DNA of 64,000 nucleotides. Origin: an uncultured Clostridia bacterium. GTDB taxonomy: Bacteria > Bacillota > Clostridia > Oscillospirales > Acutalibacteraceae. The notes under the pieces were generated by a model, which ran no database searches, was not told the origin of the DNA, and worked only from the letters and a program-made list of their open reading frames with translations. The stretch lies in NCBI GenBank assembly GCA_947166625.1, contig CAMVEX010000006.1, forward strand, positions 61,179 through 125,178, read 5' to 3'. Numbering within the stretch: the first letter of the stretch is position 1; every line of letters starts with the position of its first letter. The position numbers and the translations under genes are program-made. Shown here in pieces: positions 17,940 through 26,820 of this stretch.

Positions 17940-17958
17940 GGTAATTACCTCGAAATGA

Positions 17959-18402
17959 TCATTCGGCGGTTTCCGGCTTTGATTCCATATAATCGCTGAT
18001 GGCTTCATCGACCGTCAGGCTTTCATCCTTATTTTTGAAATGAGCTATCACATCGGACGCCTTATCGACGATATCGGGAACCATACCGATGACTCTCTCA
18101 ACGGAGCCTTCTGCCGAATCTATGTATTTGATGGAAACGCTGCCGTTATTGACTACGAGAAAAGCTACGGGAATGATGGTGATGCCGGCTCCGCCGCCGC
18201 CGCCGAAGAGCTCCTTATTGCTCTTTGAGGGGAAGTCGCTGCCGCCGGAGGCGAATCCGTAAGTGACTTTGGATACGGGGATGATCTTTACGGAACTGCT
18301 GATCTGAATGGGATCGCCGATAATGGTATTCACATTGACGAGATCCTTGATTTTTTCGATGGAAGTGCCGAGAATGTCTGCTGCTGCTGATTTGTCTTTC
18401 AT
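17959..18402 (-). CDS. ytfJ: GerW/YtfJ family sporulation protein
   Basis: About 147 residues of the YtfJ/GerW family, linked in B. subtilis to spore germination. The core is visible: IIGDPIQISSSVKIIPVSKV, then FASGGSDF, the glycine cluster FGGGGGAGI, and a VAFLVV strand. ATG 18402 is preferred over ATG 18420, because AAGGTG lies 8 bases before it, while the upstream one has no ribosome site (it overlaps the DUF2953 stop). The preceding DUF2953 gene matches the ytfI-ytfJ pair of Bacillus. It supports a spore-forming, or formerly spore-forming, host. Confidence 0.9.
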   Translation of the reverse strand: MKDKSAAADILGTSIEKIKDLVNVNTIIGDPIQISSSVKIIPVSKVTYGFASGGSDFPSKSNKELFGGGGGAGITIIPVAFLVVNNGSVSIKYIDSAEGSVERVIGMVPDIVDKASDVIAHFKNKDESLTVDEAISDYMESKPETAE

Positions 18403-18416
18403 TTCATTTACACCTT

Positions 18417-19112
18417 TCATTGAATATTTTCGTTTATGATTTCTTCTTTGGGAACCTTTTTCCTGAGCCCTTTGAGAAATCTTATTCCTACTCTGAATAT
18501 CAGGCTGAACGCCACGATTATAAACGCATTTATCAGCCTGCGCGGGACTACGGAGATTTTTGCATGAAGCCTCGCTTCGTTTTTGCCGAATGCGAAATCC
18601 GGATTGCAGTCAACCGAATACTTTTTGACCTTCATCGTATCAACTATGAATCCGATCGCGGGGAAAAATACCGAACAGGTTTTGCCGTATTTGAGCGCGG
18701 TATCGGCACTGTCTGAGCCCGCGACAAGGAGAGATACGGCAAGACCCTCGATTCTGAATGACTTGTAGATCCTCCTGAACATTCCTCCGAGAGAAACAGA
18801 CAGCCGCTTAACGAGATCCAATACGCCGTCAACTCCGTTGTTATTGTAGAAGGTCACAAAGGGATTATCCTTCGGCTCCTTGACGGTCTCATCCTTCTTT
18901 CCGGAATCCTCCGGTTTTTCTTCTTTCTTTTTCTTTTTCTTCTTCTTTTTTTCAGGCTTTTCTTTTTTGGGAAGAATATTGAATTTAAGGAAAAGCCAGC
19001 TCACCGAGAGTGAAACCCCGTCTTCCGAATGGACGGTCATCTTGACCTTTATCGAAAGAATCAGGATAAAAAAGAGAATTATGCCCAGGATAATATAAAG
19101 AGCTGTCAACAT
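18417..19112 (-). CDS. DUF2953 membrane protein with poly-lysine linker
   Basis: A 231-residue protein with an N-terminal membrane helix (residues 3-21), a short beta region, then a highly basic low-complexity linker (about 50-80) containing a run of nine or more lysines, then the DUF2953 core with GMFRRIYKSFRIEGLAV and an ADTALKYG stretch, and a hydrophobic segment near 190-210. DUF2953 members pair with GerW/YtfJ genes and are probably sporulation related, but no activity is known. The lysine codons form a long homopurine tract at about 18905-18970, a possible slippage site. Gap to scpB is 16 bases. Confidence 0.85.
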   Translation of the reverse strand: MLTALYIILGIILFFILILSIKVKMTVHSEDGVSLSVSWLFLKFNILPKKEKPEKKKKKKKKKEEKPEDSGKKDETVKEPKDNPFVTFYNNNGVDGVLDLVKRLSVSLGGMFRRIYKSFRIEGLAVSLLVAGSDSADTALKYGKTCSVFFPAIGFIVDTMKVKKYSVDCNPDFAFGKNEARLHAKISVVPRRLINAFIIVAFSLIFRVGIRFLKGLRKKVPKEEIINENIQ

Positions 19113-19128
19113 TTCACCTCCCGGTTAT

Positions 19129-19791
19129 TTATTCTTCACTGTTTTCTTCGCCGTTATCATTGCCGTTATCTTCGCCGGCGCCTTCCGCCTGCTCGATCTC
19201 TGCCTGGAAGAAATTTCTTATCTGCTCTCCCTGGCTGCTGTCGATCTCGTCATCACCTTCGCTGATTGCCGTTTCGAGAGGCTTCTCGGGAAGCTCGGGC
19301 AGGTCTGCGAGAGTCGTGAGGCAGAAGCAACGCAGGAAATTCGGTGTGGTGCCGTAGAGGAGCGGCCTTCCCGGAAGATCGAGGCGCCCTCTCTCTTCAA
19401 GCAGCCCCTTCTGGCAGAGCGTATTCACTACTCCGGAGCAGTCAACACCTCTCACCTGCTCAACATAAGCTTTGGTGACCGGCTGATTGTATGCCACGAC
19501 GGCAAGCACCTCAAGCGCGGCGTTTGATAGGGGTATATTCTTTTTTATATCGAGCACCGCTCTGATAAGCGGAGCATACTCGACCCTTGAGCAGAGCTGA
19601 TATTTATCTCCCAGACGAAGCAGGGCGATACCGCTTCCTCTGCTGTCAAGCGAAGCGCCGATTTCAAAGAGGAAACCTCTGACGGTATCAACATCGCTCT
19701 CAAGCGCTTCGGCTATTCTCGTTATTTCCAGCGGCTCACCCGAAGCGAAAAGTATCGCCTCTATCGCCGCTCTTGTTTCATCATTCGTCAA
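19129..19791 (-). CDS. scpB: Segregation and condensation protein B
   Basis: A 220-residue ScpB, the winged-helix partner that forms SMC-ScpA-ScpB and loads condensin at the origin. Family stretches are AAIEAILFASGEPLEI, NAALEVLAVVAYNQPVTKA and EERGRLDLPGRPLLYGTT. It carries an acidic Glu/Asn-rich C-terminal extension. The start is TTG at 19791 with GGGAGG upstream; it overlaps scpA by 11 bases. No ATG is available in frame nearby. Confidence 0.95.
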   Translation of the reverse strand: MTNDETRAAIEAILFASGEPLEITRIAEALESDVDTVRGFLFEIGASLDSRGSGIALLRLGDKYQLCSRVEYAPLIRAVLDIKKNIPLSNAALEVLAVVAYNQPVTKAYVEQVRGVDCSGVVNTLCQKGLLEERGRLDLPGRPLLYGTTPNFLRCFCLTTLADLPELPEKPLETAISEGDDEIDSSQGEQIRNFFQAEIEQAEGAGEDNGNDNGEENSEE

Positions 19792-20512
19792 TTTCTATTT
19801 CCTCCCCTCTGCCGCGGAGCAGGATTATATCGGGATTTTCCGAATCGCCGTCAACCATGATTCTCTTTGCCTTGACCATTGAGAGAAGAGCGAGGAAAGT
19901 CGCCACCATTTCGGAGCGCGATTCGGATTTCTCGAAGAAATATGAAAACTTCTGCTTTTTCCCGCTTTTGAATCTGTCAATGATAACCTGAATCCTTGAG
20001 CTGACCGATACGATCTTATGAGCGACGATTCCGCTGAATGCCTCGACCGGAGGCGGCAGACGGCGCAGCCCCTTGCCCACGGCGGAAATATACGCCTTGA
20101 AAATATCATAGGGCTCGTGGATACGGGTATAGGTCATATCCGCTTCTATTTTTTCGGGCTCGCGGCACATATAATCAAATCCCGAGGTGGATTCTCTCAG
20201 TTTGCCTGCCACAAGCTTACAGTCACGATATTCGGTAAGCTCGCCTCTGAGCTCCTCAACAAGCTGCTCCGCCTCTTCGCGGACGGGCAGAAGAGAAACT
20301 GTCTTGATATAAATGAGCCTTGCAGCCATTTCGAGAAATTCGCTTGAAACATCAAGATCTTCTTCCTGCATCCTGCTCACATATTCGAGATATTGCTCTA
20401 TCAGCTCGAGGATGGGCACATCGTTGATGCTCACCTGCTTCTTGCTTATAAGCTGAAGAAGCAGATCCATCGGGCCTTCAAAGACTTCTATTTTATACCG
20501 AATCTGTTCCAA
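19781..20512 (-). CDS. scpA: Segregation and condensation protein A
   Basis: A 243-residue kleisin subunit of the bacterial condensin. N-terminal SMC-neck-binding region YKIEVFEGPMDLLLQLI, LEMAARLIYIKTVSLLP, and a C-terminal winged helix (KFSYFFEKSESRSEMVATFLALLSM) that binds the SMC cap. The start is TTG at 20512, behind GGGAG at about 9 bases. Both scp genes use TTG starts, which may keep their expression low and matched. It is coupled to scpB by overlap and follows an M50 protease by 14 bases. Confidence 0.95.
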   Translation of the reverse strand: MEQIRYKIEVFEGPMDLLLQLISKKQVSINDVPILELIEQYLEYVSRMQEEDLDVSSEFLEMAARLIYIKTVSLLPVREEAEQLVEELRGELTEYRDCKLVAGKLRESTSGFDYMCREPEKIEADMTYTRIHEPYDIFKAYISAVGKGLRRLPPPVEAFSGIVAHKIVSVSSRIQVIIDRFKSGKKQKFSYFFEKSESRSEMVATFLALLSMVKAKRIMVDGDSENPDIILLRGRGEEIEIDE

Positions 20513-20526
20513 AACTCAAACTCCCG

Positions 20527-21213
20527 TCAAAAACTAACTGCCGCCGAGCCGAAAGGAATCCCCACAAGCCTGAAGATGAGGGTCATCACAATATCGCAGA
20601 GGGCTCCGAAAGGCCTTGAGAAAATGCCCGTGACCATCAGGACAAACAGCCCTATCATGATATAGCGCTCATATTTCATAATGCCGAAATAATATTTCGG
20701 AGGCAGCACCACATTCAGAATCCTCGACCCGTCAAGCGGAGGAACGGGAATGAGATTAAAGAGCGCAAGGCTTATATTGATAAGCGCCGCATACATACAA
20801 AAGACCACCGTGACCCACGCAACCGTGGAGCCTGTATTCGCATTCCAGATATTTGCGCAGTTGGCAAGAACGGCAAATATGACGGAGAGCAGGATATTTG
20901 AGCCCGGGCCCGCGAGGGCGGTGAGCGCCATACCCGCTTTGGGATTTTTGAAATTGCGGGGATTTATCGAGACGGGCTTGGCATAACCGAATCCGCAGAG
21001 CAGAATCATCAGCGATCCGAAGATATCAAGATGAGCGAGAGGATTCATGGAAAGCCTGCCCTGAAGCCTCGGTGTATCATCACCGAGATTGACCGCCGTC
21101 AAAGCGTGAGCATATTCATGTATCGGTAAAATGCAAAACACGGTAAAAACTCTGACGAGAAGATTGATGACCGTCTGCATCGAAAATCCGTTTCTTATCA
21201 AATCATAAATCAT
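20527..21213 (-). CDS. Site-2-type M50 membrane protease
   Basis: About 228 residues, a compact polytopic rhomboid-size site-2 protease homologue (YwhC/Rip-like). The zinc motif HEYAH (H32, E33, H36) lies in a membrane helix, and the third ligand motif NLIPVPPLDGSRIL follows in the C-terminal half. Five to six hydrophobic segments are visible. Start ATG 21213 with AAGGAG 6 bases upstream overlapping the prmC stop; 15 extra upstream codons lie within prmC and lack support. In Clostridia this gene commonly precedes scpA. Substrate unknown. Confidence 0.92.
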   Translation of the reverse strand: MIYDLIRNGFSMQTVINLLVRVFTVFCILPIHEYAHALTAVNLGDDTPRLQGRLSMNPLAHLDIFGSLMILLCGFGYAKPVSINPRNFKNPKAGMALTALAGPGSNILLSVIFAVLANCANIWNANTGSTVAWVTVVFCMYAALINISLALFNLIPVPPLDGSRILNVVLPPKYYFGIMKYERYIMIGLFVLMVTGIFSRPFGALCDIVMTLIFRLVGIPFGSAAVSF

Positions 21214-21223
21214 TTGGGACTCC

Positions 21224-22045
21224 TTATGGATAAACAACAACTCTTTCGACGCCGGCAAAATCTTTTACGCAATGACCGCCGCCGAAGATATTGATTATTT
21301 CTTTTGACTGATTTTCGCCGCATTCAACGGCAACGGGGCAATTTGAATTAAGCTCCGAGATCTTTTTGACAGCGCGGTAAAAATCAAGGCCGTCCTCACC
21401 GCCGTCAAGCGCGGTTTCGGGCTCGCGAAGCACTTCGCTCTGAAGGGCGGGAATTTCGCCCGACGGGATATACGGAGGATTTGAAACGATAAGATCCGCT
21501 CCCGGGAAAACCATCTTTGGCAAATCAAATATATCCGCCTTGAGAATCGCATCACCCGAAATGCCGTGAAGAATCAAATTCTTTTTCAGAATTCCGACGG
21601 CGGCGTCATATTTCTCGACGAATGTCACCCTCGCGCCGGGATGCTCCTTCATTACGGTGACGCCGATACATCCGGTGCCTGAGCAGAGATCGACGACCGC
21701 AGGCTCCGCCTTATCTTTGATAATACGAAGGGAGGTTTCACAGAGAAGTTCGGTTTCGGGCCTCGGTATCAGCGCGCCCTCGCCTACCTCAAACTCTCTG
21801 CCGTAAAACTCCCATCTGCCGATAATATACTGGATAGGTCTGCCGGAAATGCGCTGAGAGATCCCTTCGAGAAATTCCGCCTGACATTTTTCGGATATTT
21901 GTTTTTCGCCGCTGAGAAGAATTTCGCCGGCGCTCATACCGAGCACGCTCTCAAGCAGCCAACGCGCCTCATTACGCGCATTATCTGTATCCGCTCCGAG
22001 AAGGGCTTTTGTGCCCTCTGACAGAAGCTCAGTTATCGTCTTCAT
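21224..22045 (-). CDS. prmC: Release factor glutamine methyltransferase
   Basis: A 273-residue enzyme that methylates the GGQ glutamine of release factors RF1/RF2. It shows the helical N-terminal domain, IPRPETELL, the SAM motif DLCSGTGCIG and the catalytic NPPY (189-192). Overlaps the DUF1385 gene by 17 bases, and its own Shine-Dalgarno is weak, pointing to translational coupling. The pair DUF1385-prmC is common in Clostridia; prfA, often next to them, is absent here. Confidence 0.95.
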   Translation of the reverse strand: MKTITELLSEGTKALLGADTDNARNEARWLLESVLGMSAGEILLSGEKQISEKCQAEFLEGISQRISGRPIQYIIGRWEFYGREFEVGEGALIPRPETELLCETSLRIIKDKAEPAVVDLCSGTGCIGVTVMKEHPGARVTFVEKYDAAVGILKKNLILHGISGDAILKADIFDLPKMVFPGADLIVSNPPYIPSGEIPALQSEVLREPETALDGGEDGLDFYRAVKKISELNSNCPVAVECGENQSKEIINIFGGGHCVKDFAGVERVVVYP

Positions 22046-23093
22046 TCTCTGCCGGAACGGGAACGGCTTCGCCGTTTTCAGAATCGCCTTCCGCTTCGTT
22101 TGCTTCGGATACTTCGGGATTTTCTTCCTTCGGGGGAACTTCGCCGGTGAGCGCGGCGTTCATTGCCGCTATAGCCACCTCGCATATCGCCTCATCGGGC
22201 TCGGCGGTGGTGATCCTCTGCATCAGCAGACCGGGAGCCGAGAGCAGCATTGTGAATTTATTGGGATATTTACCCGCAAGCTGTATAAACTCAAAGCCTA
22301 TGCCCATTATGACGGGGAGAAGCAGCAGTTTTATCAGAATCCACACTATGCGCGTCTTTGTAAGAACGGGCCATATAATCGCGACGACAGAAGAGATAAG
22401 GATGCTCAGAATTATCGTCACAAAGATAAAGCTCGTGCCGCAGCGCGGATGGAAGCGCTTCTCTTTCATGATGTTTTCGGGAGTGAGCTCGTGACCGTGC
22501 TCAAAGCAGAAAATCGTTTTATGTTCCGCGCCGTGATACATATACACACGGTGTATCTCCTTCATCTTTGAAGTTATGAACATATATGTTACGAAGATTA
22601 TTATTCTCAGCAAGCCCTCAAAAAGAGGTCTGAAGGTAGTTGTATGAACGATATGACCGTAAACAACCTTATCAAAAAGGAACGAAGGCAGCCAGATAAA
22701 AAGGACAAACGCGAGCCCGATGCCGAGCACGGAAGCAACAGTACCGATCGCAGCCATCATCTTGGGGCCGAAATGGTCGCTCAGCCACTTATCGAGCTTT
22801 GAATCGCTCTCGGATTCCATATCGTCAATCGTGGTCTTTTCGGCGGACTCCATTAGGAGCTTATAGCCGAGTATCATCGACTCGATGAATGACACGACGC
22901 CTCTGATGAACGGAATATTGAAAAACTTATATTTTTTCCTGATGGATTTAAAATCCTTCATTTCGGTATCAATGGTGCCGTCCGGCAGGCGGCATGCCAT
23001 CGCCGTACCCTTCGGGCCTCTCATCATTATACCTTCCATCAGCGCCTGACCGCCGACGGCAACATAGGGGCAGCTCTTCTTTTCTTTACTCAT
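22029..23093 (-). CDS. DUF1385 membrane protein
   Basis: A 354-residue polytopic membrane protein with the DUF1385 signature VAVGGQALMEGIMMRGP near the N-terminus, a cytoplasmic stretch, membrane segments around 115-155 and 225-275, and the conserved HGAEHKTIFCFE and FHPRCGTSF motifs between them. His and Cys conservation suggests a metal site, but function is unknown. The C-terminus has an acidic Glu/Pro/Asn-rich tail. Start ATG 23093 after AGGAG at 7 bases; earlier in-frame ATGs fall on or before the ribosome site. It overlaps the kinase gene by 8 bases. Confidence 0.92.
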   Translation of the reverse strand: MSKEKKSCPYVAVGGQALMEGIMMRGPKGTAMACRLPDGTIDTEMKDFKSIRKKYKFFNIPFIRGVVSFIESMILGYKLLMESAEKTTIDDMESESDSKLDKWLSDHFGPKMMAAIGTVASVLGIGLAFVLFIWLPSFLFDKVVYGHIVHTTTFRPLFEGLLRIIIFVTYMFITSKMKEIHRVYMYHGAEHKTIFCFEHGHELTPENIMKEKRFHPRCGTSFIFVTIILSILISSVVAIIWPVLTKTRIVWILIKLLLLPVIMGIGFEFIQLAGKYPNKFTMLLSAPGLLMQRITTAEPDEAICEVAIAAMNAALTGEVPPKEENPEVSEANEAEGDSENGEAVPVPAENEDDN

Positions 23094-24525
23094 TTTCATT
23101 CTCCTGTGATGCGGCATTCTCAAGCGGGAATATCAGCCTGACCGTGGTCCCCTGACCGTAAATACTGTCTATATCCAGCCTGCCGCCGTGCAAATTCATT
23201 ATCTCATCGCAAACCGCGAGCCCGATACCCGAGCCGCGCACGGTATTATTAGCCTTGTAAAACTTTTCTTTGATGTGAGGAAGATCCTCGGGAGCGATCC
23301 CGCAGCCGGTATCGGTGACCGTAACCGTCAGCTCTGCGGGCGAAGGAAGCTCGGCGCTGACCGAGATCTTGCCCCCCTGCTCCGTATATTTCATCGCATT
23401 ATCGAGCACGTTTATAAACACCTGCTTGATCCTCGCCGGGTCACCGTTACCGGGAGCCGGGAAGGTGGGCACATTGTAGTTTATCTCGATGCCCTCTCTG
23501 ATAGACCTCTCTTTGAATGAGAATACCACCTCGTCAAGCTCGGCGAGATAATCTATCCTCTCGCTGTTGAGCTTCATCCTGCCGCTGCTCATTCTGGAGA
23601 AATCAAGAAGCTCCTCAACCATATCATTGAGACGGGTCGCCTCGCTGATGATGATCTCCATACCCCTGCGGGTCGTTTCAGGATCGCTGTCGCCGATCTG
23701 CTGGAGGGTTTCGCCCCAGCCTCTTATTGCGGTGAGCGGGGTCCTCAATTCGTGAGACACCGTCGAAATAAAATCGTTTTTGAGCCGCTCGGTCTCTCCG
23801 AGCTGATCCGCCATATCGTTTATGATGTTGCAAAGCTCGCCGATTTCATCGTTGTATGGATAACTGTCTATATTCGCCTTGAAATCGCCGCCCGCGATAC
23901 GCCTCGCCGCCTCGCCTATCTTTCTGACGGGGTTGGTGATGGAGCGGAGGAAGAGTGTACTTGAAATGATTAAAAATCCCAGGACTATCACAAACACAGA
24001 GGTTATCAGCACCGCAACGGTCCTTAACTGGGCGTCAATGGCATCCATTGAGACCATATATCTGATAGCTCCGCCGAAATCTCCGTTATTGTAGTGATAA
24101 GTGCAGGTATATGCCATGATTTTTTCGCCGGAGGGGAGCCTGCCCGTCCATCTCGAAGTGCCGCTCGGGGAATTGAGCGCATCGCTGTAATCCGGCATAG
24201 TGACATCGTCGCTTATCGAGAAGCCGTTTGAGGAAACTATGACCTTGCCCTTGCTGTTTATGACCCACACCGCGAGCTTATCTTTGCTTTGAAAATTCTC
24301 AACATAGCTTCTCGCGGCATCCTCAAAGCCGCTTGTGGATGCTCCGTAAAGGCTGAATATCGAATTTATCTCTCCCGAATTCATAGCCTCGACGGTCATA
24401 CGCGCGGCGCCGTAATAATAATTTCTGACGAGGGCATAGACAAGGAATGAAACGGCGATAAGAACAACGGAAAGCATTGAAGCAACAGTCAGAAACCAGC
24501 GCTTCGTCATGCTCATATATTTCAT
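23086..24525 (-). CDS. Membrane sensor histidine kinase
   Basis: A 479-residue kinase. Two membrane helices (about 10-33 and 168-194) flank an extracytoplasmic sensor of about 135 residues. Next come a HAMP domain, a dimerisation helix with the phosphorylated H258 (STVSHELRTPLTAI), and a catalytic domain with N box (NVLDNAMKY), DTGCGI and GSGIGLAV. The layout is that of the PhoR/ResE/WalK group. It is encoded 44 bases after its OmpR-type regulator and is the third gene of a lipoprotein-regulator-kinase unit. Start ATG 24525 after GAGGTG. Signal unknown. Confidence 0.94.
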   Translation of the reverse strand: MKYMSMTKRWFLTVASMLSVVLIAVSFLVYALVRNYYYGAARMTVEAMNSGEINSIFSLYGASTSGFEDAARSYVENFQSKDKLAVWVINSKGKVIVSSNGFSISDDVTMPDYSDALNSPSGTSRWTGRLPSGEKIMAYTCTYHYNNGDFGGAIRYMVSMDAIDAQLRTVAVLITSVFVIVLGFLIISSTLFLRSITNPVRKIGEAARRIAGGDFKANIDSYPYNDEIGELCNIINDMADQLGETERLKNDFISTVSHELRTPLTAIRGWGETLQQIGDSDPETTRRGMEIIISEATRLNDMVEELLDFSRMSSGRMKLNSERIDYLAELDEVVFSFKERSIREGIEINYNVPTFPAPGNGDPARIKQVFINVLDNAMKYTEQGGKISVSAELPSPAELTVTVTDTGCGIAPEDLPHIKEKFYKANNTVRGSGIGLAVCDEIMNLHGGRLDIDSIYGQGTTVRLIFPLENAASQENENE

Positions 24526-24569
24526 TGCCGCTCACCTCGCTTGATTTGACGCCCCGCCGTATTTTTAAT

Positions 24570-25268
24570 TTACACCTGCCATTTATAACCGACGCCCCAT
24601 ATCGTAAGCAGGTGGCGCGGTGATGAAGGCTCATCCTCAACCTTCATGCGAAGGCGTCTGATATTGACATCCACGATCTTCTCTTCGCCGAAATACTCGG
24701 GACCCCAGACTTTGGTGAGGATGTCAGTCCTGCTGAGAGCCTCGCCGGGATGAGAGAAGAAATATTCCACAAGCTGAAACTCCACCTGGGTCAGCTCGAT
24801 GACCCTGCCGTTTTTTGAGAGGAGCCTTGCGCGGAGATTCAGAGTAAACTCCCCGAGGCTTATCTCATCCGCGGGTTTCGCGGGGACTGAGTGGCCGATG
24901 GATACTCTGCGGTAAATGGCATCCACCCTCGCCACAAGCTCTGTGGGAGAAAACGGCTTTGTCATATAGTCATCCGCACCCATCATAAGCCCCGTGACCT
25001 TATCCACTTCCTGCGCCTTTGCGGTGAGCATGATGATACCGATATTGTTGCTCTTTTCTCTGAGCTGCTTACACACCTCGAGCCCGTCAACATTGGGCAT
25101 CATCACATCGAGCACGGCAACATCGATATCGCCGTCGCAGGCTTCATACATCTCAAGCGCCTGCGCCCCGTCCTGCGCTTCAATAACATCATATCCCGCT
25201 CGCTTAAGGTTGATAACGACAAATGCTCTGATTGCGGATTCATCCTCCGCGATTAAAACTCTTTTCAT
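24570..25268 (-). CDS. OmpR-family response regulator
   Basis: A 232-residue regulator: receiver domain with acidic pocket (AEDE) and phospho-acceptor D54 (VLDVMMPNVDG), K in TKPFSPTEL, then a winged-helix DNA-binding domain with VEYFFSHPGEALSR and VDVNIRRLRMKVE. Start ATG 25268, 6 bases after AAAGGTG; the GTG three codons earlier lies on that site. Cognate kinase follows directly. The regulon cannot be read from this window, though the lipoprotein in front of it is a likely member or sensor accessory. Confidence 0.94.
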   Translation of the reverse strand: MKRVLIAEDESAIRAFVVINLKRAGYDVIEAQDGAQALEMYEACDGDIDVAVLDVMMPNVDGLEVCKQLREKSNNIGIIMLTAKAQEVDKVTGLMMGADDYMTKPFSPTELVARVDAIYRRVSIGHSVPAKPADEISLGEFTLNLRARLLSKNGRVIELTQVEFQLVEYFFSHPGEALSRTDILTKVWGPEYFGEEKIVDVNIRRLRMKVEDEPSSPRHLLTIWGVGYKWQV

Positions 25269-25280
25269 TTCTTTCACCTT

Positions 25281-26633
25281 TTAAGACGGTAATCTTGTAA
25301 CTATCTTTCTGATTTTCGCTTCGTCAAGCCCTTCGGACTGACCGTTTTGATTTATATTGACGCATATCACGCTGTCAAGCTGCTTGAGGATCGTGATATA
25401 ACGGCCGGAATTGAGCATATCCTTTTCCCATCTCGATTTGGGCACTTTTATAATCGTAAACAGCACCTCGCCGAAAACGGATTTATCGCTCTTTTTGTAA
25501 ACCGACCAGCTTGCCCAGTCGCCGCCCTTATGTTTTCTGATAAAGAGCTTGCTGTTGCCGAGGATGCCGAGATTCACAAGGTAGCCGTCCTCAACATTTA
25601 CGAAGGTGCTTATCTTCATGGCGGGGGTCCCGTTTTCAAAATAAATCCAGTCTGTTAAATAGAGCTCTTCTTCCTCCTCGCCGACTGTCTCGGAATAGAG
25701 GGTCTGGACCGGTATCTCGATCCTGCCGTCCGCATTGACATCGGTGCATTGAAGATTTTCAAAACGCAGGGTGACATTGTTTGAGCCGGTTTCGGCATCA
25801 TAAAACGGATTGACAAGCCCGCCCGTCTCGCCGTCGATATAAAACAGCTCGGTGATCATCATATTGTTGCTCTTTGAAGCATCAATATAAACGCGCATGG
25901 GAGAATGGCTGTCGCTCTTCTCGGTCTTGAGAGAAACATAAGAGATCACATTGGGATCTGCGGGGACGGAGCCCAGGGAAACAAGCTCGCCGTCTTTAAG
26001 GCTCATAACTCCCGCAGTACGGCTGACCGTATTCTCTCCTTTACTGCTGGATATGAAAAATATATCGTCTTTTGAATCATCGTTAAAATCAACCGCCGTC
26101 GCGACCTCACAGCTCTCATAGGCTATCTGCTCATATCTGAGATTGCCGCCGCCCGCGCGATAGACGGAAAAGACGCTGCCGCTGTCAATGCCGGAGTAGC
26201 TCCAGATGACAAACACTTCATCGATACCGTCGCCGTCAAGGTCGGTGAGGGTCAGGGATTTGACCTCGTTGCCGTAGCCCTTGAAATCGCACTTTTTGCT
26301 CCACACATCATCGGAGCATTTGAACAGGGCGAAGTGAGCTACATTCTCCTGCAGGGCGTCTCTGTAAAAGACGATTCCTTCCTCCTCGCCGTCACCGTCC
26401 ACATCGCTAACCGTAATGGCGGAGAGATGATCGCCGCTTTTGGGATTGCAGAGAATGACGCCCGTATCAACGGAGGAATTGAACGCTTTCACAAGCCCTT
26501 CATACTCGGAATAATACAGCGGAGGAGTGAGCAGAGCATCCACCGTCGCTATCAAAGAAGGAGCGCTGCAAGATGAAAGGACAAAGACAGCGACAAGCGC
26601 CGCCGAGATAACTGCAAAAACAAGTTTTTTCAT
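25281..26633 (-). CDS. Lipoprotein with VCBS/FG-GAP repeats
   Basis: A 450-residue exported protein: signal peptide with lipobox LSSC (cysteine at about 22), then repeats with calcium-binding-like loops such as VSDVDGDGEEEG, LTDLDGDGIDEVF, VDFNDDSKDDIFF and DVNADGRIEIPV. These are typical of beta-propeller VCBS/FG-GAP proteins. Surface location on the membrane outer face is predicted. It is the first gene of the unit with the two-component pair (regulator start 12 bases after its stop), so it may modulate the kinase. That is inference; no enzymatic motif is seen. A promoter lies at 26677-26706. Confidence 0.88.
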   Translation of the reverse strand: MKKLVFAVISAALVAVFVLSSCSAPSLIATVDALLTPPLYYSEYEGLVKAFNSSVDTGVILCNPKSGDHLSAITVSDVDGDGEEEGIVFYRDALQENVAHFALFKCSDDVWSKKCDFKGYGNEVKSLTLTDLDGDGIDEVFVIWSYSGIDSGSVFSVYRAGGGNLRYEQIAYESCEVATAVDFNDDSKDDIFFISSSKGENTVSRTAGVMSLKDGELVSLGSVPADPNVISYVSLKTEKSDSHSPMRVYIDASKSNNMMITELFYIDGETGGLVNPFYDAETGSNNVTLRFENLQCTDVNADGRIEIPVQTLYSETVGEEEEELYLTDWIYFENGTPAMKISTFVNVEDGYLVNLGILGNSKLFIRKHKGGDWASWSVYKKSDKSVFGEVLFTIIKVPKSRWEKDMLNSGRYITILKQLDSVICVNINQNGQSEGLDEAKIRKIVTRLPS

Positions 26634-26676
26634 CCGATCCGCCTCCCATCCCGATAAGCTATACCGATTTCATTGT

Positions 26677-26706
26677 ATTATATCACAAGATAATAAAATA
26701 ATTCAA
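26677..26706 (-). promoter_or_regulatory. Promoter of lipoprotein/two-component run
   Basis: On the minus strand TTGAAT (26701-26706), 18 bases, then TATAAT (26677-26682) with an extended TGA in front. It lies in an AT-rich gap and is the only clear promoter seen for the long run that continues to rsgA; internal promoters are likely but not obvious. Confidence 0.75.
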
Positions 26707-26772
26707 TATAAATTATAAATAATTTTTAATTTTATTATAATCATCCGGCTCAGGCAGTTCTGTCCGGTCGGA

Positions 26773-26806
26773 ATAAAAAAATCCGCAGGAGCGTATATCC
26801 TGCGGA
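26773..26806 (-). terminator. Intrinsic terminator after cdaR
   Basis: On the minus strand a perfect 9-bp stem TCCGCAGGA / TCCTGCGGA (26798-26806 with 26782-26790), 7-base loop, then a run of seven T. It closes the cdaA-cdaR unit. Confidence 0.92.
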
Positions 26807-26820
26807 CCGATAATTCAGTT

